A stretch of 36,296 nt of DNA, from contig JACZYD010000018.1 in the NCBI GenBank assembly GCA_022571255.1, positions 1-36,296 of the forward strand, in the 5' to 3' direction. Position numbers and translations under genes: made by a program. Of the stretch, positions 8,882-17,351 are shown piece by piece. Under the pieces are notes generated by a model, which saw only the letters and a program-made list of their open reading frames with translations, was not told the origin of the DNA and did not search any database. The DNA comes from Bacteroidota bacterium. Lineage in GTDB: Bacteria; Bacteroidota; Rhodothermia; Rhodothermales; UBA10348. Each line of letters begins with the position of its first letter. The first letter of the stretch is position 1.

Positions 8882-9805
8882 TCAGTTCAGCATCGTGGAA
8901 TATTCCGACAGATGCGCAGGATCGAGTCGCGCAAGCGTGTCATACGCCTGAACAGCGACTGTCGAGCCCTTGAAAGCGGTTGCAATCTCCCTGTATTTCG
9001 CCGTGAAAAACTGATCAATGTAGTAAGACCGTTCTACCTCGTCCGCGACCGCCTCAATCCGGATAATTACGTCGAGAATTGTTCTGCGGGCAGCATTGGC
9101 GTCGGTGACGAAGCGATCGAGACCGCGAAGATGATAGTCTGCGTACGCGATCCGAAGATCCCGATATCGTGGATCCATGATCTGCGAAATAAGATCGCCG
9201 CGACCCAACTCGCCCGCCAGGCTGGACCACCCGACAGTCCCGGCATTCTTCGCCACATCCGCGACCCGTCGCGCCTGCTCGAAATGCGGGCTTCCTCCCA
9301 TATTATCGAACGTGTCATAGTCGTAACCGAGAAGAATATACACGTAAAAATTGACCAGTGACGTAATGGAATGAAATACGTCCGGGCGAAAGAAAAGTGG
9401 CGTACCTCGATCGTAATCGAAAACCCATTCCTGGTCGTTGACCTGGAAAACGGTTGTTTTCTGTACCGTTCCGTAGATCGGACGCCTGCCTACGACAAGG
9501 ACCCGCGCCCTGAACCGAGTCAGGGAAATCGCCTCGGTAATAATCACCTGAAAAGAACACTCTATACGCTCAAAATCCTCGTACACGTCGTTCGTCCATC
9601 GCCTGTCATTGATGTACTCGCGAATGTTTTGACCGAGTTCGTCAAGAAACGAATAATCATTGCCTGTAATATTCTGATAATTGACAGAAACGTTGCATTG
9701 GAGCTCCTGGCCACTCACCTGGATGGTTTGAGCAAGCGAGAGAAGCATGAATACAAGCACATATTTGATGTGCATTCGAGCCATCAGACGGATTTCATTG
9801 TGCAT
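8882..9805 (-). CDS. porD: type IX secretion system protein PorD (DUF4835)
   Basis: About 300 residues, secreted: signal peptide LVFMLLSLAQTIQVSGQ. The mature part begins ELQCNVSVNYQNITGND and continues with FLDELGQNIREYINDRRWTND and ERIECSFQVIIT, matching the DUF4835/PorD family. PorD is an accessory protein of the Bacteroidota type IX secretion or gliding machinery; its exact role is not settled. Three in-frame ATGs (9805, 9784, 9775) are possible starts; none has a clear Shine-Dalgarno and the last gives the most usual signal peptide. Its presence agrees with the T9SS sorting tail on the protein at 30723-34028. It is divergent from the beta-barrel gene at 9919. Confidence 0.86.
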   Translation of the reverse strand: MHNEIRLMARMHIKYVLVFMLLSLAQTIQVSGQELQCNVSVNYQNITGNDYSFLDELGQNIREYINDRRWTNDVYEDFERIECSFQVIITEAISLTRFRARVLVVGRRPIYGTVQKTTVFQVNDQEWVFDYDRGTPLFFRPDVFHSITSLVNFYVYILLGYDYDTFDNMGGSPHFEQARRVADVAKNAGTVGWSSLAGELGRGDLISQIMDPRYRDLRIAYADYHLRGLDRFVTDANAARRTILDVIIRIEAVADEVERSYYIDQFFTAKYREIATAFKGSTVAVQAYDTLARLDPAHLSEYSTMLN

Positions 9806-9918
9806 GGAGGTCGAGAGCAGTAATACACGGTGAACGTGTTACAGTTTCAGACGAGATTCCTCTATCAGGTGAAAATCATGTCCTCCGGGGCTGATATCAA
9901 CGATCAAAATCTCGACGG

Positions 9919-10761
9919 ATGAATCACTTTTTTTACTGCGCTGCAATATATTATACCCTTTTCTGGGTGACTCTTCTTACAGCTCCACCCGCTGTGTTGG
10001 CGCAGAGTATGCCTCGTGAAGATCTGCGAAGTGGACTTCTCGCTACCACCGCTGATACAAATGCCTCCTCTTCGATCAATCCGGCCGCCACCGGCTATGA
10101 CGGGTATTCCTCCGTTCGGCTCTGGGTATATGATCCGTACGGTATCGCCGAAATCAGAACGCAGGGAGCAGGTTTCTCACGCGCGACCGGGTCTACTGGT
10201 TTCGGTCTGTCCGTTCAGTCCGTCAGTTACGACCGGTTGGCACTCGTGCATGGCAACGTAATCCTGGCCCGGGAAATATCGAGATCAGAGGGTTCGCTGG
10301 TTCGAATCGGGTTGAAGTTGAAACTGGAGTATGCTCGATTGTCCTCGCATCTCTCCCCGCGACGCGGTCATGTGACAGCGGGCATCCAGTTCGGCATTCT
10401 GATACAGATATTACCGGGGATTCATGTAGGATCTGTTCTCGGGAATTGGATCCCGACGTCATCGCGATCGGTTTCCGGCACCGGATTCGATGCCGGAATG
10501 GGTATTGGAATCCAACTTTCAAGACGGACCCGACTGCTTTCTGACATTCGTCGAACAAAGTTTTTCGGTACGGATGTGCGGGTCGGCATGGAGTTTACGC
10601 CGGTACATGTTTTGAGGATTCAAACAGGTATGGCCACAAATCCCGAACGATTTACCCTTGGAATTACGTTCGCCCTGCGTCCAGTTCTTCTGCATTTTTC
10701 GGTGGATCGTCACAATCTCCTGGGCACATCACGCCTGGCTGAAATGGAATTGGAATTCTAA
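9919..10761 (+). CDS. outer-membrane beta-barrel protein (PorV/FadL-like)
   Basis: 280 residues with an N-terminal signal peptide cleaved after VLAQ. The mature protein starts with LLATTADTNASSSINPAATG, resembling the small N-terminal hatch of PorV/PorQ/FadL-type proteins (A..NPA). After this come alternating polar/hydrophobic strands with glycine turns (GFGLSVQSVSYDRL, GMGIGIQLSRRTRLLSDI, FTLGITFALR) and a C-terminal strand ending in F (MELEF), as in outer-membrane barrels. No ligand can be inferred. It is followed after 15 bases by the HhH/barrel gene, so the two are probably one operon. A precise family name is not supported. Confidence 0.7.
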   Translation: MNHFFYCAAIYYTLFWVTLLTAPPAVLAQSMPREDLRSGLLATTADTNASSSINPAATGYDGYSSVRLWVYDPYGIAEIRTQGAGFSRATGSTGFGLSVQSVSYDRLALVHGNVILAREISRSEGSLVRIGLKLKLEYARLSSHLSPRRGHVTAGIQFGILIQILPGIHVGSVLGNWIPTSSRSVSGTGFDAGMGIGIQLSRRTRLLSDIRRTKFFGTDVRVGMEFTPVHVLRIQTGMATNPERFTLGITFALRPVLLHFSVDRHNLLGTSRLAEMELEF

Positions 10762-10776
10762 GGCCTGTTAACGGAA

Positions 10777-12945
10777 ATGGAAGCGCGAACTACAACGATT
10801 TCAGACTTGCTTCGACTCGTGATCATCACGGTAATGTATGTCGGGCAAATCGGTGATACTCTGGCGGCGCAACGGTCGAAAGAGCGTGTTCCTGAAGAGT
10901 CGAAACACATCAACCTGGAGCAGGTGCGGATCGAATCCTTGGTGCGCGTCGATGACTTCGAAGAACTTACCGAGGCGGAATACGAAATAATTGCGGCCGA
11001 ACACGAGGTGTTTATTCAAGCCATTCTTCTTCGATCCGTTCTCGATGCCCGGATTATTTCGCTGATTCCGGGTATAACCGACTCTGAAATCAACGCTCTT
11101 CTCGGATTATCACGTCGAGTCCGCACGAAAGTTGACTGGAGACGATTGACCGATGTCATCGGCGTCTCCGCACGAACATCCGCCTATCTCAATTTCGCCA
11201 GTCGTTATGCAAAGTCTGCCGCAACAGGCAGCAATCCCGAGGCGAAAGGTATGGCAAACAAGGTCCGGATCCACCGAGCGAACCAGTGGGCCGGTCGGGT
11301 CATTCTCAGGATCGAGAGGAATCAAAAATCGAGTACCGCAACTCAACGAGCATTTGTAAGATCGCTCAGAACAACGGCAAAAATTTCAATTCGCAACGCT
11401 GATTTCACCTCCTCGATCACAGCACGGAATGATCCAGGTGAGCCGTTTCAATGGCGACCGGACCTCGGCTGGTACGGATTCGATCACGTCGCGGGATATG
11501 TTCGATGGCAACCATCGCTATACCCCGTAGAGATTACAATTGGCCACTATTCGCTCGACTACGGGCAGGGAGTTTTATGGTCCCGTCCATTCGGGCAGCG
11601 ACGGGATGCGTCGGCTCCCCACCGTTCGCTCAGACGCTCATCCGGGATTCGAGGGCACGCATCAGCGTCAGGAAATTCCTTCTTGACAGGAATGGCCGCA
11701 AAAATACAGGTCCAGCGAAATACGCAATTTGTTCTCTTTCTTTCGCAGCGCAACTATGATGCACGACGGCTGAGTTTGATCTGCAGTGCTGATTGTACCG
11801 AACCCGGCCTCCTGAACGGATCAACTGCGGGCTGGCAACTCTCCTCCTCAGACATACACGTGACGGATGATCAGGTAGCACGAAAAAATTCGGTGCGTTC
11901 CAGGATAGTCGGTGCGCTGTTCGAACAGAGGTTCTCCACGATTCTCGTCGGCCTGTCCTCTGCCCGGACCACGTTTGACAAGCCTTTCAGATGGCAGCAA
12001 CGTTCAAGTACCGAGCGATCTGTTCATTCCAGTAATCTGTTCTGGGTATGGACGGCCGACAACATTACCGTTTCAGGTGAAGTTGCAGTCTCCAATACAA
12101 ACATTTCTGGTGCTGTACTCGGTGCGGTCATTCGCCCCGACAAGCACATGCATGGAATCGTATTGTTGAAATATTTTGACGGACAACGCATTGGACTGCA
12201 CGCAGGAGCTTCCGGTTTTTCTGCGTCGCTCGAACAGCAATGGGGTCTGGTCCTCGGATGGAGATTTGTCTCCCGGAAAGGCTGGAAGCTCTCGGCCTCG
12301 ATAGAGTATCACACAGGACAGGACCATGACCGGAGTTTCCCGGGTAAGCGTCACGGCGTGGACGCGCGAGTATTCGCTGAGATCATCCCGGTCCGCCGTG
12401 CACGATTCAGAATCTATCTTCGGCAAAAGCGGGCTCTGCGGATGTTTTCAATTTCATCCTCTCTCGCACCCTCGATAAACTACCCGGAGATTGCTTCCGT
12501 TGAGCAATTTTCCGCTGAACTTCTGTATGAACTGTCGCCTCGATTCCAGATGCGTCTTCGAACAGACGCAAACGCAGCAATGATGGGCTCATCTGACCTG
12601 GGCACTGGGTTTCAGATTTATCAGCAATTCGACGTACACGTATCGTCCCGATTCTCGATTACGTTCCGGGCATCGGTTTTTGAGTCCGACAACTCACTGA
12701 ATAGAATATATGTGTACGAACCCGACGTGTCTGGAAAATTAATTGCGCCGTCAACGTCGGGAAGTGGTTACAATCTCCTGGTGCTCGCTCGTGCGATAAA
12801 CGTCTCAGGTGTTCAATTGGAATTAAAGGTGAGCACGCGGCGCTACTCTGATACGTATTTCGATATTCCCGATCCTGAGGGGAAAAAAGAGATTGAATAC
12901 AGGAGCCAACACCAGGTCACGTTCCAGATTTCACGCGTGTTCTGA
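10777..12945 (+). CDS. outer-membrane beta-barrel protein with N-terminal helix-hairpin-helix-like region
   Basis: 722 residues, with an N-terminal hydrophobic segment ending LAAQ as a probable signal peptide. Residues about 85-140 read LLRSVLDARIISLIPGITDSEINALLG then DWRRLTDVIGVSARTSAYL, the pattern of two ComEA-like helix-hairpin-helix units (LL.IPGI....A..LL / L..V.GI...T...L). From about residue 170 to the end it is beta-barrel-like, with GHYSLDYGQGVLWSRPFG, a motif common in Bacteroidota proteins annotated as helix-hairpin-helix barrel proteins. It ends in F (QISRVF), as expected for an outer-membrane barrel. HhH units usually bind DNA backbones, so a surface or periplasmic DNA role is conceivable but is inference. 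The HhH match is imperfect. Confidence 0.68.
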   Translation: MEARTTTISDLLRLVIITVMYVGQIGDTLAAQRSKERVPEESKHINLEQVRIESLVRVDDFEELTEAEYEIIAAEHEVFIQAILLRSVLDARIISLIPGITDSEINALLGLSRRVRTKVDWRRLTDVIGVSARTSAYLNFASRYAKSAATGSNPEAKGMANKVRIHRANQWAGRVILRIERNQKSSTATQRAFVRSLRTTAKISIRNADFTSSITARNDPGEPFQWRPDLGWYGFDHVAGYVRWQPSLYPVEITIGHYSLDYGQGVLWSRPFGQRRDASAPHRSLRRSSGIRGHASASGNSFLTGMAAKIQVQRNTQFVLFLSQRNYDARRLSLICSADCTEPGLLNGSTAGWQLSSSDIHVTDDQVARKNSVRSRIVGALFEQRFSTILVGLSSARTTFDKPFRWQQRSSTERSVHSSNLFWVWTADNITVSGEVAVSNTNISGAVLGAVIRPDKHMHGIVLLKYFDGQRIGLHAGASGFSASLEQQWGLVLGWRFVSRKGWKLSASIEYHTGQDHDRSFPGKRHGVDARVFAEIIPVRRARFRIYLRQKRALRMFSISSSLAPSINYPEIASVEQFSAELLYELSPRFQMRLRTDANAAMMGSSDLGTGFQIYQQFDVHVSSRFSITFRASVFESDNSLNRIYVYEPDVSGKLIAPSTSGSGYNLLVLARAINVSGVQLELKVSTRRYSDTYFDIPDPEGKKEIEYRSQHQVTFQISRVF

Positions 12946-12956
12946 TCGTGCTTTGA

Positions 12957-13337
12957 TCAGTTCGTGCAGATTGATTTCAAAATCCTCCTGCGATTGAGCA
13001 GTTTCTCCTGCCAGGTTTTTTCTTCGATCTCTTCGTCGTCGAAATAATACTCCCATTTGTCAACGGCGGTATCCTGCAGTACTTCATCACGCTGAAGAAA
13101 TGCTATTCGCTTGAGTACAGGAGACATTCCCATCTGATGGACAAAGGTCACGCGGCTGTCGCCCTCATTTTCATCTTCACGAACCGATAACCAATTATCA
13201 CCACATACGTGGCAGCTGTAGAAAGTAGAATCCATGCGGGACTCGTCAGCCTCATCAGTTTCTTCCTCGTCTGCAACCGATACCACCATCGGTGCCATGC
13301 TGTAACAGCTGCACGCTTTACACTTGAGTCGTTCCAT
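12957..13337 (-). CDS. small zinc-ribbon protein of unknown function
   Basis: 126 residues with two cysteine knuckles, CKAC(SC) at residues 6-11 and CHVC at 42-45, a four-Cys zinc-ribbon arrangement separated by an acidic stretch (ADEEETDEADES). The C-terminal half is charged and helical with no recognised domain. There is no signal peptide, so it is cytosolic. It ends 11 bases from the convergent barrel gene. No function can be assigned. Confidence 0.72.
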   Translation of the reverse strand: MERLKCKACSCYSMAPMVVSVADEEETDEADESRMDSTFYSCHVCGDNWLSVREDENEGDSRVTFVHQMGMSPVLKRIAFLQRDEVLQDTAVDKWEYYFDDEEIEEKTWQEKLLNRRRILKSICTN

Positions 13338-13440
13338 ATTGAATAGTTTTACGTTGTCCCGCTTATTCTGCGCCCCGATTCTACTTCGCCCGGCATCGAG
13401 AGTTCTTCTGGAATTGTCCGTTTTTGTGTGACAAAATGAT

Positions 13441-13481
13441 CAAGGCCTGTCAACAGGTTCCAAGGCCTGTCAACAGGCCTT
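13441..13481. repeat. CAAGGCCTGTCAACAGG twice, second copy part of a palindrome
   Basis: 17-base direct repeat at 13441-13457 and 13461-13477 (period 20). The second copy extends to the palindrome AAGGCCTGT-CA-ACAGGCCTT, which overlaps the stop codon of the 13480-16392 gene. It could be a hairpin at the mRNA 3' end, but there is no T-tract. A related sequence, AAGGCCTGTTAACGG, overlaps the stop codon of the gene ending at 10761. Confidence 0.75.
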
Positions 13482-16392
13482 AATACGCAACACTGTCCAC
13501 CCATCCTCGACCTCTCCATGCTCCGTCTTCCGGGAAATAAGCCAGCTCGCCCTTCAGATCGATGTTAAAGAAATGGAAAAGACGAAACTGAACTCCTGCC
13601 CCGGCTCCCAGACTCGAATAATCGGCTGTTCCTTCGTCAATAGAGCGCACGTGATCTGCAAACCCGTACACGTAAAAAACCTGTAGAAAAATTGGCAGCA
13701 GAGTCAAGCCGTCGTCTACGAACAGAACGGGATGGCGAACTTCTGCGCTGAAACGGGCAAATCTCCCGGCCGGAAGGAAAATATCCTCGCGCCCCCTGGG
13801 CTTGAAAAAGTCGAGGTTGAATACGGACGGAGAATTCTGATCAAGAACGCCTCCGTTGAGACGAATTCCGGTATTCGATCTGGTGAGCAAAGGTACATAT
13901 ATATCGGCGAGACCGACGATTGCGTTCTCTGAATCGACCTCGGTCGTTGCAAGATCCAGATCTCCGAAACCTCTGAGAACGACTCCCGAGTTGGGAAAGA
14001 GATCCCGTCGATTTCGCTGAACTCGCCACCGGTAAGACCAGCCGTGAGAAAGTGTGAGGCGGCGCCTCTCAGGCGCAAGCGGCGAAAGAGCGTCATCCAG
14101 AAATTTGTCTCTCCGCATATTCAGGCTGAGCGCTGAATTAAATGACGTCCGATACACATTGTCCGTTATCGTGATCGGCAATTCGATGCCAAAAGAAACC
14201 TCTTTCCGGTGGCGAATTACACGCTGCTCGAGCACTTCCCCCTCCTCGATGATCAAAGCGTCCACGGTCTTGGGACGGCTCGATGCCGATACCGATGGTC
14301 GCAAGATAAACCCTGCCCACGCTCCTCCGATTTCTCCCCAGAAATTGCTCTTTTGTACAATACCCTCTGCGTAATATGTCCATTCCTGCAGTGGGTCTGC
14401 AAACTGCAGCGCCAGCCCGACCCCCGTTCCGAGTGTAGCGTCATTTTTATTGGAGCTGAAGTTTTCCAGATACAGGGTCGGATATAACATGCGCAGGGAT
14501 ACATTTCGAAAAGCGTTGTACGGTCTGACCGGAAGATGCGACCAGGTCCGCCTTTTTTCTCCGAGCCATTCGCGCCACGGAATCGTGCTTGTGAATCGGG
14601 CAATTTCCGGGTCAAGCGCCTGGTCTTCATCCGGACGGAACGTGATGATTTTCAGGTCAAATCGTTGATCATGGTATTCGACGTAAGCGATCCTGCTGTT
14701 AGATGGTGAAAATCCCCCTTCCATCGCGGCATATTTTACGTTCGTGACGCGCCAGATTTTGTTGTCGGCCGCGCGCACGGCGTAGACGTTCAACACACCT
14801 TCCATGTCAGCCGTAAAAGTCAGAAATCGACCGTCGGAGCTCCACGCGGCATCATAAATCGTAGCGTTATCGAATCCGATCCACGGACGCAGCGACTCGG
14901 TCGACAGATTGCGGCTGTCCACGAGGAAAAGCGCCTGATGTGTACCGGCCTTAAGGATGATAGCCAGCGAATCCGACCCCGGGCGTGGAATCAGACTGAC
15001 AAAATCAGAGCGCGGGAATTCCATAATAATATCAACAAGGCCTCGCGCGTCAATTTCTACGATGGAATTGAACTGGCCTTTGTTTCTGAGAGCCAGGGTT
15101 CTTCCGTCGGGCAGTTGAACGGGGTTGAGGACGTGGGAGTGACGACTCGTCTGCGTCATTTTCCCATCGTCGAGGCTCACAGCATAGGCATCAGCAATTT
15201 TTTGTCCGGGAACGAAGGCATCTTCCACGTAACGTGAATAAAGAATCTGTGTGGAATCCAGATTCAACACAAAAAAGGCATCGTCCGAAATCGTGGTATT
15301 GGCGATCGTTTCCCTCCTGCCGGTATCTACGTCATAACGGTAAAATCCTCTTCGCACATTATAACCTACCGCAAACACCAGAATCGTTCTTGAATCGAGC
15401 CATCGGGGGCGACGATGAATCAGACCATTGGAGGACGAAAGCGCTGCGGCGTAGGAAAGCGGGCCGAGTGCCCGTATTCTCTTTACTTCTCGGTTCTTAT
15501 AGAACGTGCGTACATTTTTCTGGATCTTCCACGGCCACTGGTGCGTGGCGTACAACAGATTTATCCCGTAAGCTGGAAATGGTATTCTATATTGCCAGGT
15601 TAAAAGACGTTGCACTACATTCGATGAATACGATTCCTTCATGTATTTAACGAGATGAGCTCCGCCTGGATAAAACCGATCAAAAGGGGTCGTATACCTG
15701 GGTCTCTCAAGCATCTGGGCAAGCGACCACCCCTTTCCCTTTTCGAAAGAAGCTCTGTACAACATGTTGAAAAAAGCACTGTTGAGCCTGCCCGCACCTT
15801 CTGTCAGTCGGCTTTCGCGGTACACTGCCAGCCCTTCGGCTATTCCAGGAGGAACAAAAAGGTTCAGGCTCCGGGCAGCGTCGGGTGCGAAGAATCGGAC
15901 CAATCCGACGATGCCTGCTCCATCCGAATATTCGGCCTGAGCCGAATGTACCACTTCGTGCGGACCAACCACTGAAATCCAGTCAGGATGCCGCCTCGAT
16001 AATCCGCGACCTTTTACCGATGCTGTCGATATTTCCTGCTTGAACGGCAGTGTACTCGCGAAACCTCCCGCTCGATCAGAGTACCCGTTCAATAATACAG
16101 GCATGTGCATTCCAGCCCGAACGCCGATCAACGAGTCCGTGCCCGCAAGGGAGGTCTCGAGGGAGCTCAGCATTTCCTCGGCCAGACTACGGTGGCCCCA
16201 CTGATAGATAATGTCGAAATGATCACCGGGAAGTATCAGATATCCAACTCCTGGAGGACGATAGATGACATCATACAGTGGAACGATCTGGCCCGAAGAC
16301 GATCGGACATCCAGAAACAGGAGGATACAAATGGTAGCAAAAAGCACCCGCCAGCGCTTTGAAAACGCTCTCTGGCGTACGACGTGAGGCAA
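13480..16392 (-). CDS. HEXXH metallopeptidase / beta-propeller / outer-membrane barrel fusion
   Basis: 970 residues, signal peptide at the N-terminus (LFATICILLFLDVRSSSGQ). Residues about 50-290 form a peptidase-MA/M1-like unit: HEVVH at 145-149 and the downstream metal-ligand Glu in PGIAEGLAVY (about 186), 37 residues later, consistent with a gluzincin. Residues about 310-620 are TolB-like propeller blades (AAWSSDGRFLTFTADMEG, EGGFSPSNSRIAYVEYHD). The last 330 or so residues are beta-barrel-like and resemble an Omp85/surface-antigen barrel (SGVVLRGFGDLDLA, LGAGAGVQFRLF). A self-anchored outer-membrane protease is the simplest reading. It stands alone between the zinc-ribbon gene and a pseudogene; the substrate is unknown. 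Confidence 0.82.
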   Translation of the reverse strand: MPHVVRQRAFSKRWRVLFATICILLFLDVRSSSGQIVPLYDVIYRPPGVGYLILPGDHFDIIYQWGHRSLAEEMLSSLETSLAGTDSLIGVRAGMHMPVLLNGYSDRAGGFASTLPFKQEISTASVKGRGLSRRHPDWISVVGPHEVVHSAQAEYSDGAGIVGLVRFFAPDAARSLNLFVPPGIAEGLAVYRESRLTEGAGRLNSAFFNMLYRASFEKGKGWSLAQMLERPRYTTPFDRFYPGGAHLVKYMKESYSSNVVQRLLTWQYRIPFPAYGINLLYATHQWPWKIQKNVRTFYKNREVKRIRALGPLSYAAALSSSNGLIHRRPRWLDSRTILVFAVGYNVRRGFYRYDVDTGRRETIANTTISDDAFFVLNLDSTQILYSRYVEDAFVPGQKIADAYAVSLDDGKMTQTSRHSHVLNPVQLPDGRTLALRNKGQFNSIVEIDARGLVDIIMEFPRSDFVSLIPRPGSDSLAIILKAGTHQALFLVDSRNLSTESLRPWIGFDNATIYDAAWSSDGRFLTFTADMEGVLNVYAVRAADNKIWRVTNVKYAAMEGGFSPSNSRIAYVEYHDQRFDLKIITFRPDEDQALDPEIARFTSTIPWREWLGEKRRTWSHLPVRPYNAFRNVSLRMLYPTLYLENFSSNKNDATLGTGVGLALQFADPLQEWTYYAEGIVQKSNFWGEIGGAWAGFILRPSVSASSRPKTVDALIIEEGEVLEQRVIRHRKEVSFGIELPITITDNVYRTSFNSALSLNMRRDKFLDDALSPLAPERRRLTLSHGWSYRWRVQRNRRDLFPNSGVVLRGFGDLDLATTEVDSENAIVGLADIYVPLLTRSNTGIRLNGGVLDQNSPSVFNLDFFKPRGREDIFLPAGRFARFSAEVRHPVLFVDDGLTLLPIFLQVFYVYGFADHVRSIDEGTADYSSLGAGAGVQFRLFHFFNIDLKGELAYFPEDGAWRGRGWVDSVAY

Positions 16393-16502
16393 GGAGAACA
16401 GACGATTGGTTGAAAAGCTGATCGCAAATTACTGATAAACGATCACTTCATTGCGCCGAGTTTCCCACATTCTGTGAGCGTCCAGGATCGACACCGACCA
16501 GC

Positions 16503-16566
16503 CCCCTTGAAAGCTGAGGCGATCTACCGACCTGCCCCTTGAATGCTGAGGCGATTAACCGGCCGC
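16503..16566. repeat. 32-base tandem repeat, two copies
   Basis: CCCCTTGAAAGCTGAGGCGAT... (16503-16534) and CCCCTTGAATGCTGAGGCGAT... (16535-16566), differing at a few positions. The second copy contains the stop codon of the lipoprotein pseudogene. It looks like a small local duplication; no protein or RNA signal is evident. Confidence 0.7.
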
Positions 16567-17105
16567 CTCCATTGCAACGACCTGGTACACATCATCACCA
16601 TTCTGGGTCATCGGCTGGAAATAAACTTCGTTGTACACCACATACGACTGACCATCGATTTCCTCCTCAACTGCTCCTTCGGGAATGTTTTTGATGATGG
16701 CTCCATCCGGAGCTTCGATCACCTTATAACCTTCGTCCGTTTTTGTATAAAACGCACCGCCGAAATAATAAATGGTTTCTTCCTTCTCTATGGGTCCACC
16801 TCTAAAAATGACGGACTACTGCCGTCGTATCAGTATCCTCGTTCGATTCCGCTGTGCAGACCCACCGAGTGTATGTACATTTTATCCGGTCCTCGCATAT
16901 AGAGATCGGACAGACGTACATCGTCGGGAACCCACGTGGTAGTCGTAAGACTGACCGATTCGAGTCCGCCAATTGTTTCCGAGAGGAGATCAAGATGGGC
17001 AATCGCCCGCTCGTCATATTCGCCTGAATTATCGGTCGTCGATGCCGTGCAGGATGCCAGAATGACACTCATGGCGCATGCGCCGATCATGGATATTTTT
17101 CCCAT
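16555..17105 (-). pseudogene. small lipoprotein gene broken by TGA and a frameshift
   Basis: The ORF from 17105 starts with a lipoprotein signal (SVILASC, Cys19) and reads through TTTTWVPDDVRLSDLYM until a TGA in GY*YDGSSP. Coding-like sequence resumes in another frame as GGPIEKEETIYYFGGAFY ... DGAIIKNIPEGAVEEEIDG ... YFQPM and ends at TAA 16557-16555. Reading the TGA as Trp and adding one T to the T5 run near 16806 would restore one open frame of about 183 residues (PSFF-RGGPIEKEE). The tail, rich in Y-Y-F-G-G-A-F-Y and 'gyk.ie.p.Ga.i..iPeGa' patterns, resembles small exported proteins of unknown function. It is divergent from the glycosidase operon. Confidence 0.72.
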
Positions 17106-17205
17106 GAACAGGAATATGTTTCGAGTGGATCGGTTAAAATAGAATATTATGACCCGGCAACCAGGTGGACAGGCAGGGACCTGCGGCCACTGAATATATT
17201 TTATT

Positions 17206-17228
17206 TACCGGAATCAATACCACCGGTA
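17206..17228. promoter_or_regulatory. inverted repeat upstream of glycosidase operon
   Basis: TACCGG, 11 bases, CCGGTA: a perfect six-base inverted repeat in the 246-base divergent gap, about 124 bases before the first glycosidase gene. It is shaped like an operator for a dimeric regulator, but no regulator gene is present in the window. Chance occurrence is possible. Confidence 0.28.
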
Positions 17229-17351
17229 TCTGTAAATGTAATCATTCGCTGCAAGCTATTCTACCGGAACAAAATTTCCCCTGATTTGAGGAATGGATCG
17301 TTGTGGCTATCCTGCGGTAAATCTTACATCCAGCCCACAGACCAATGAATC

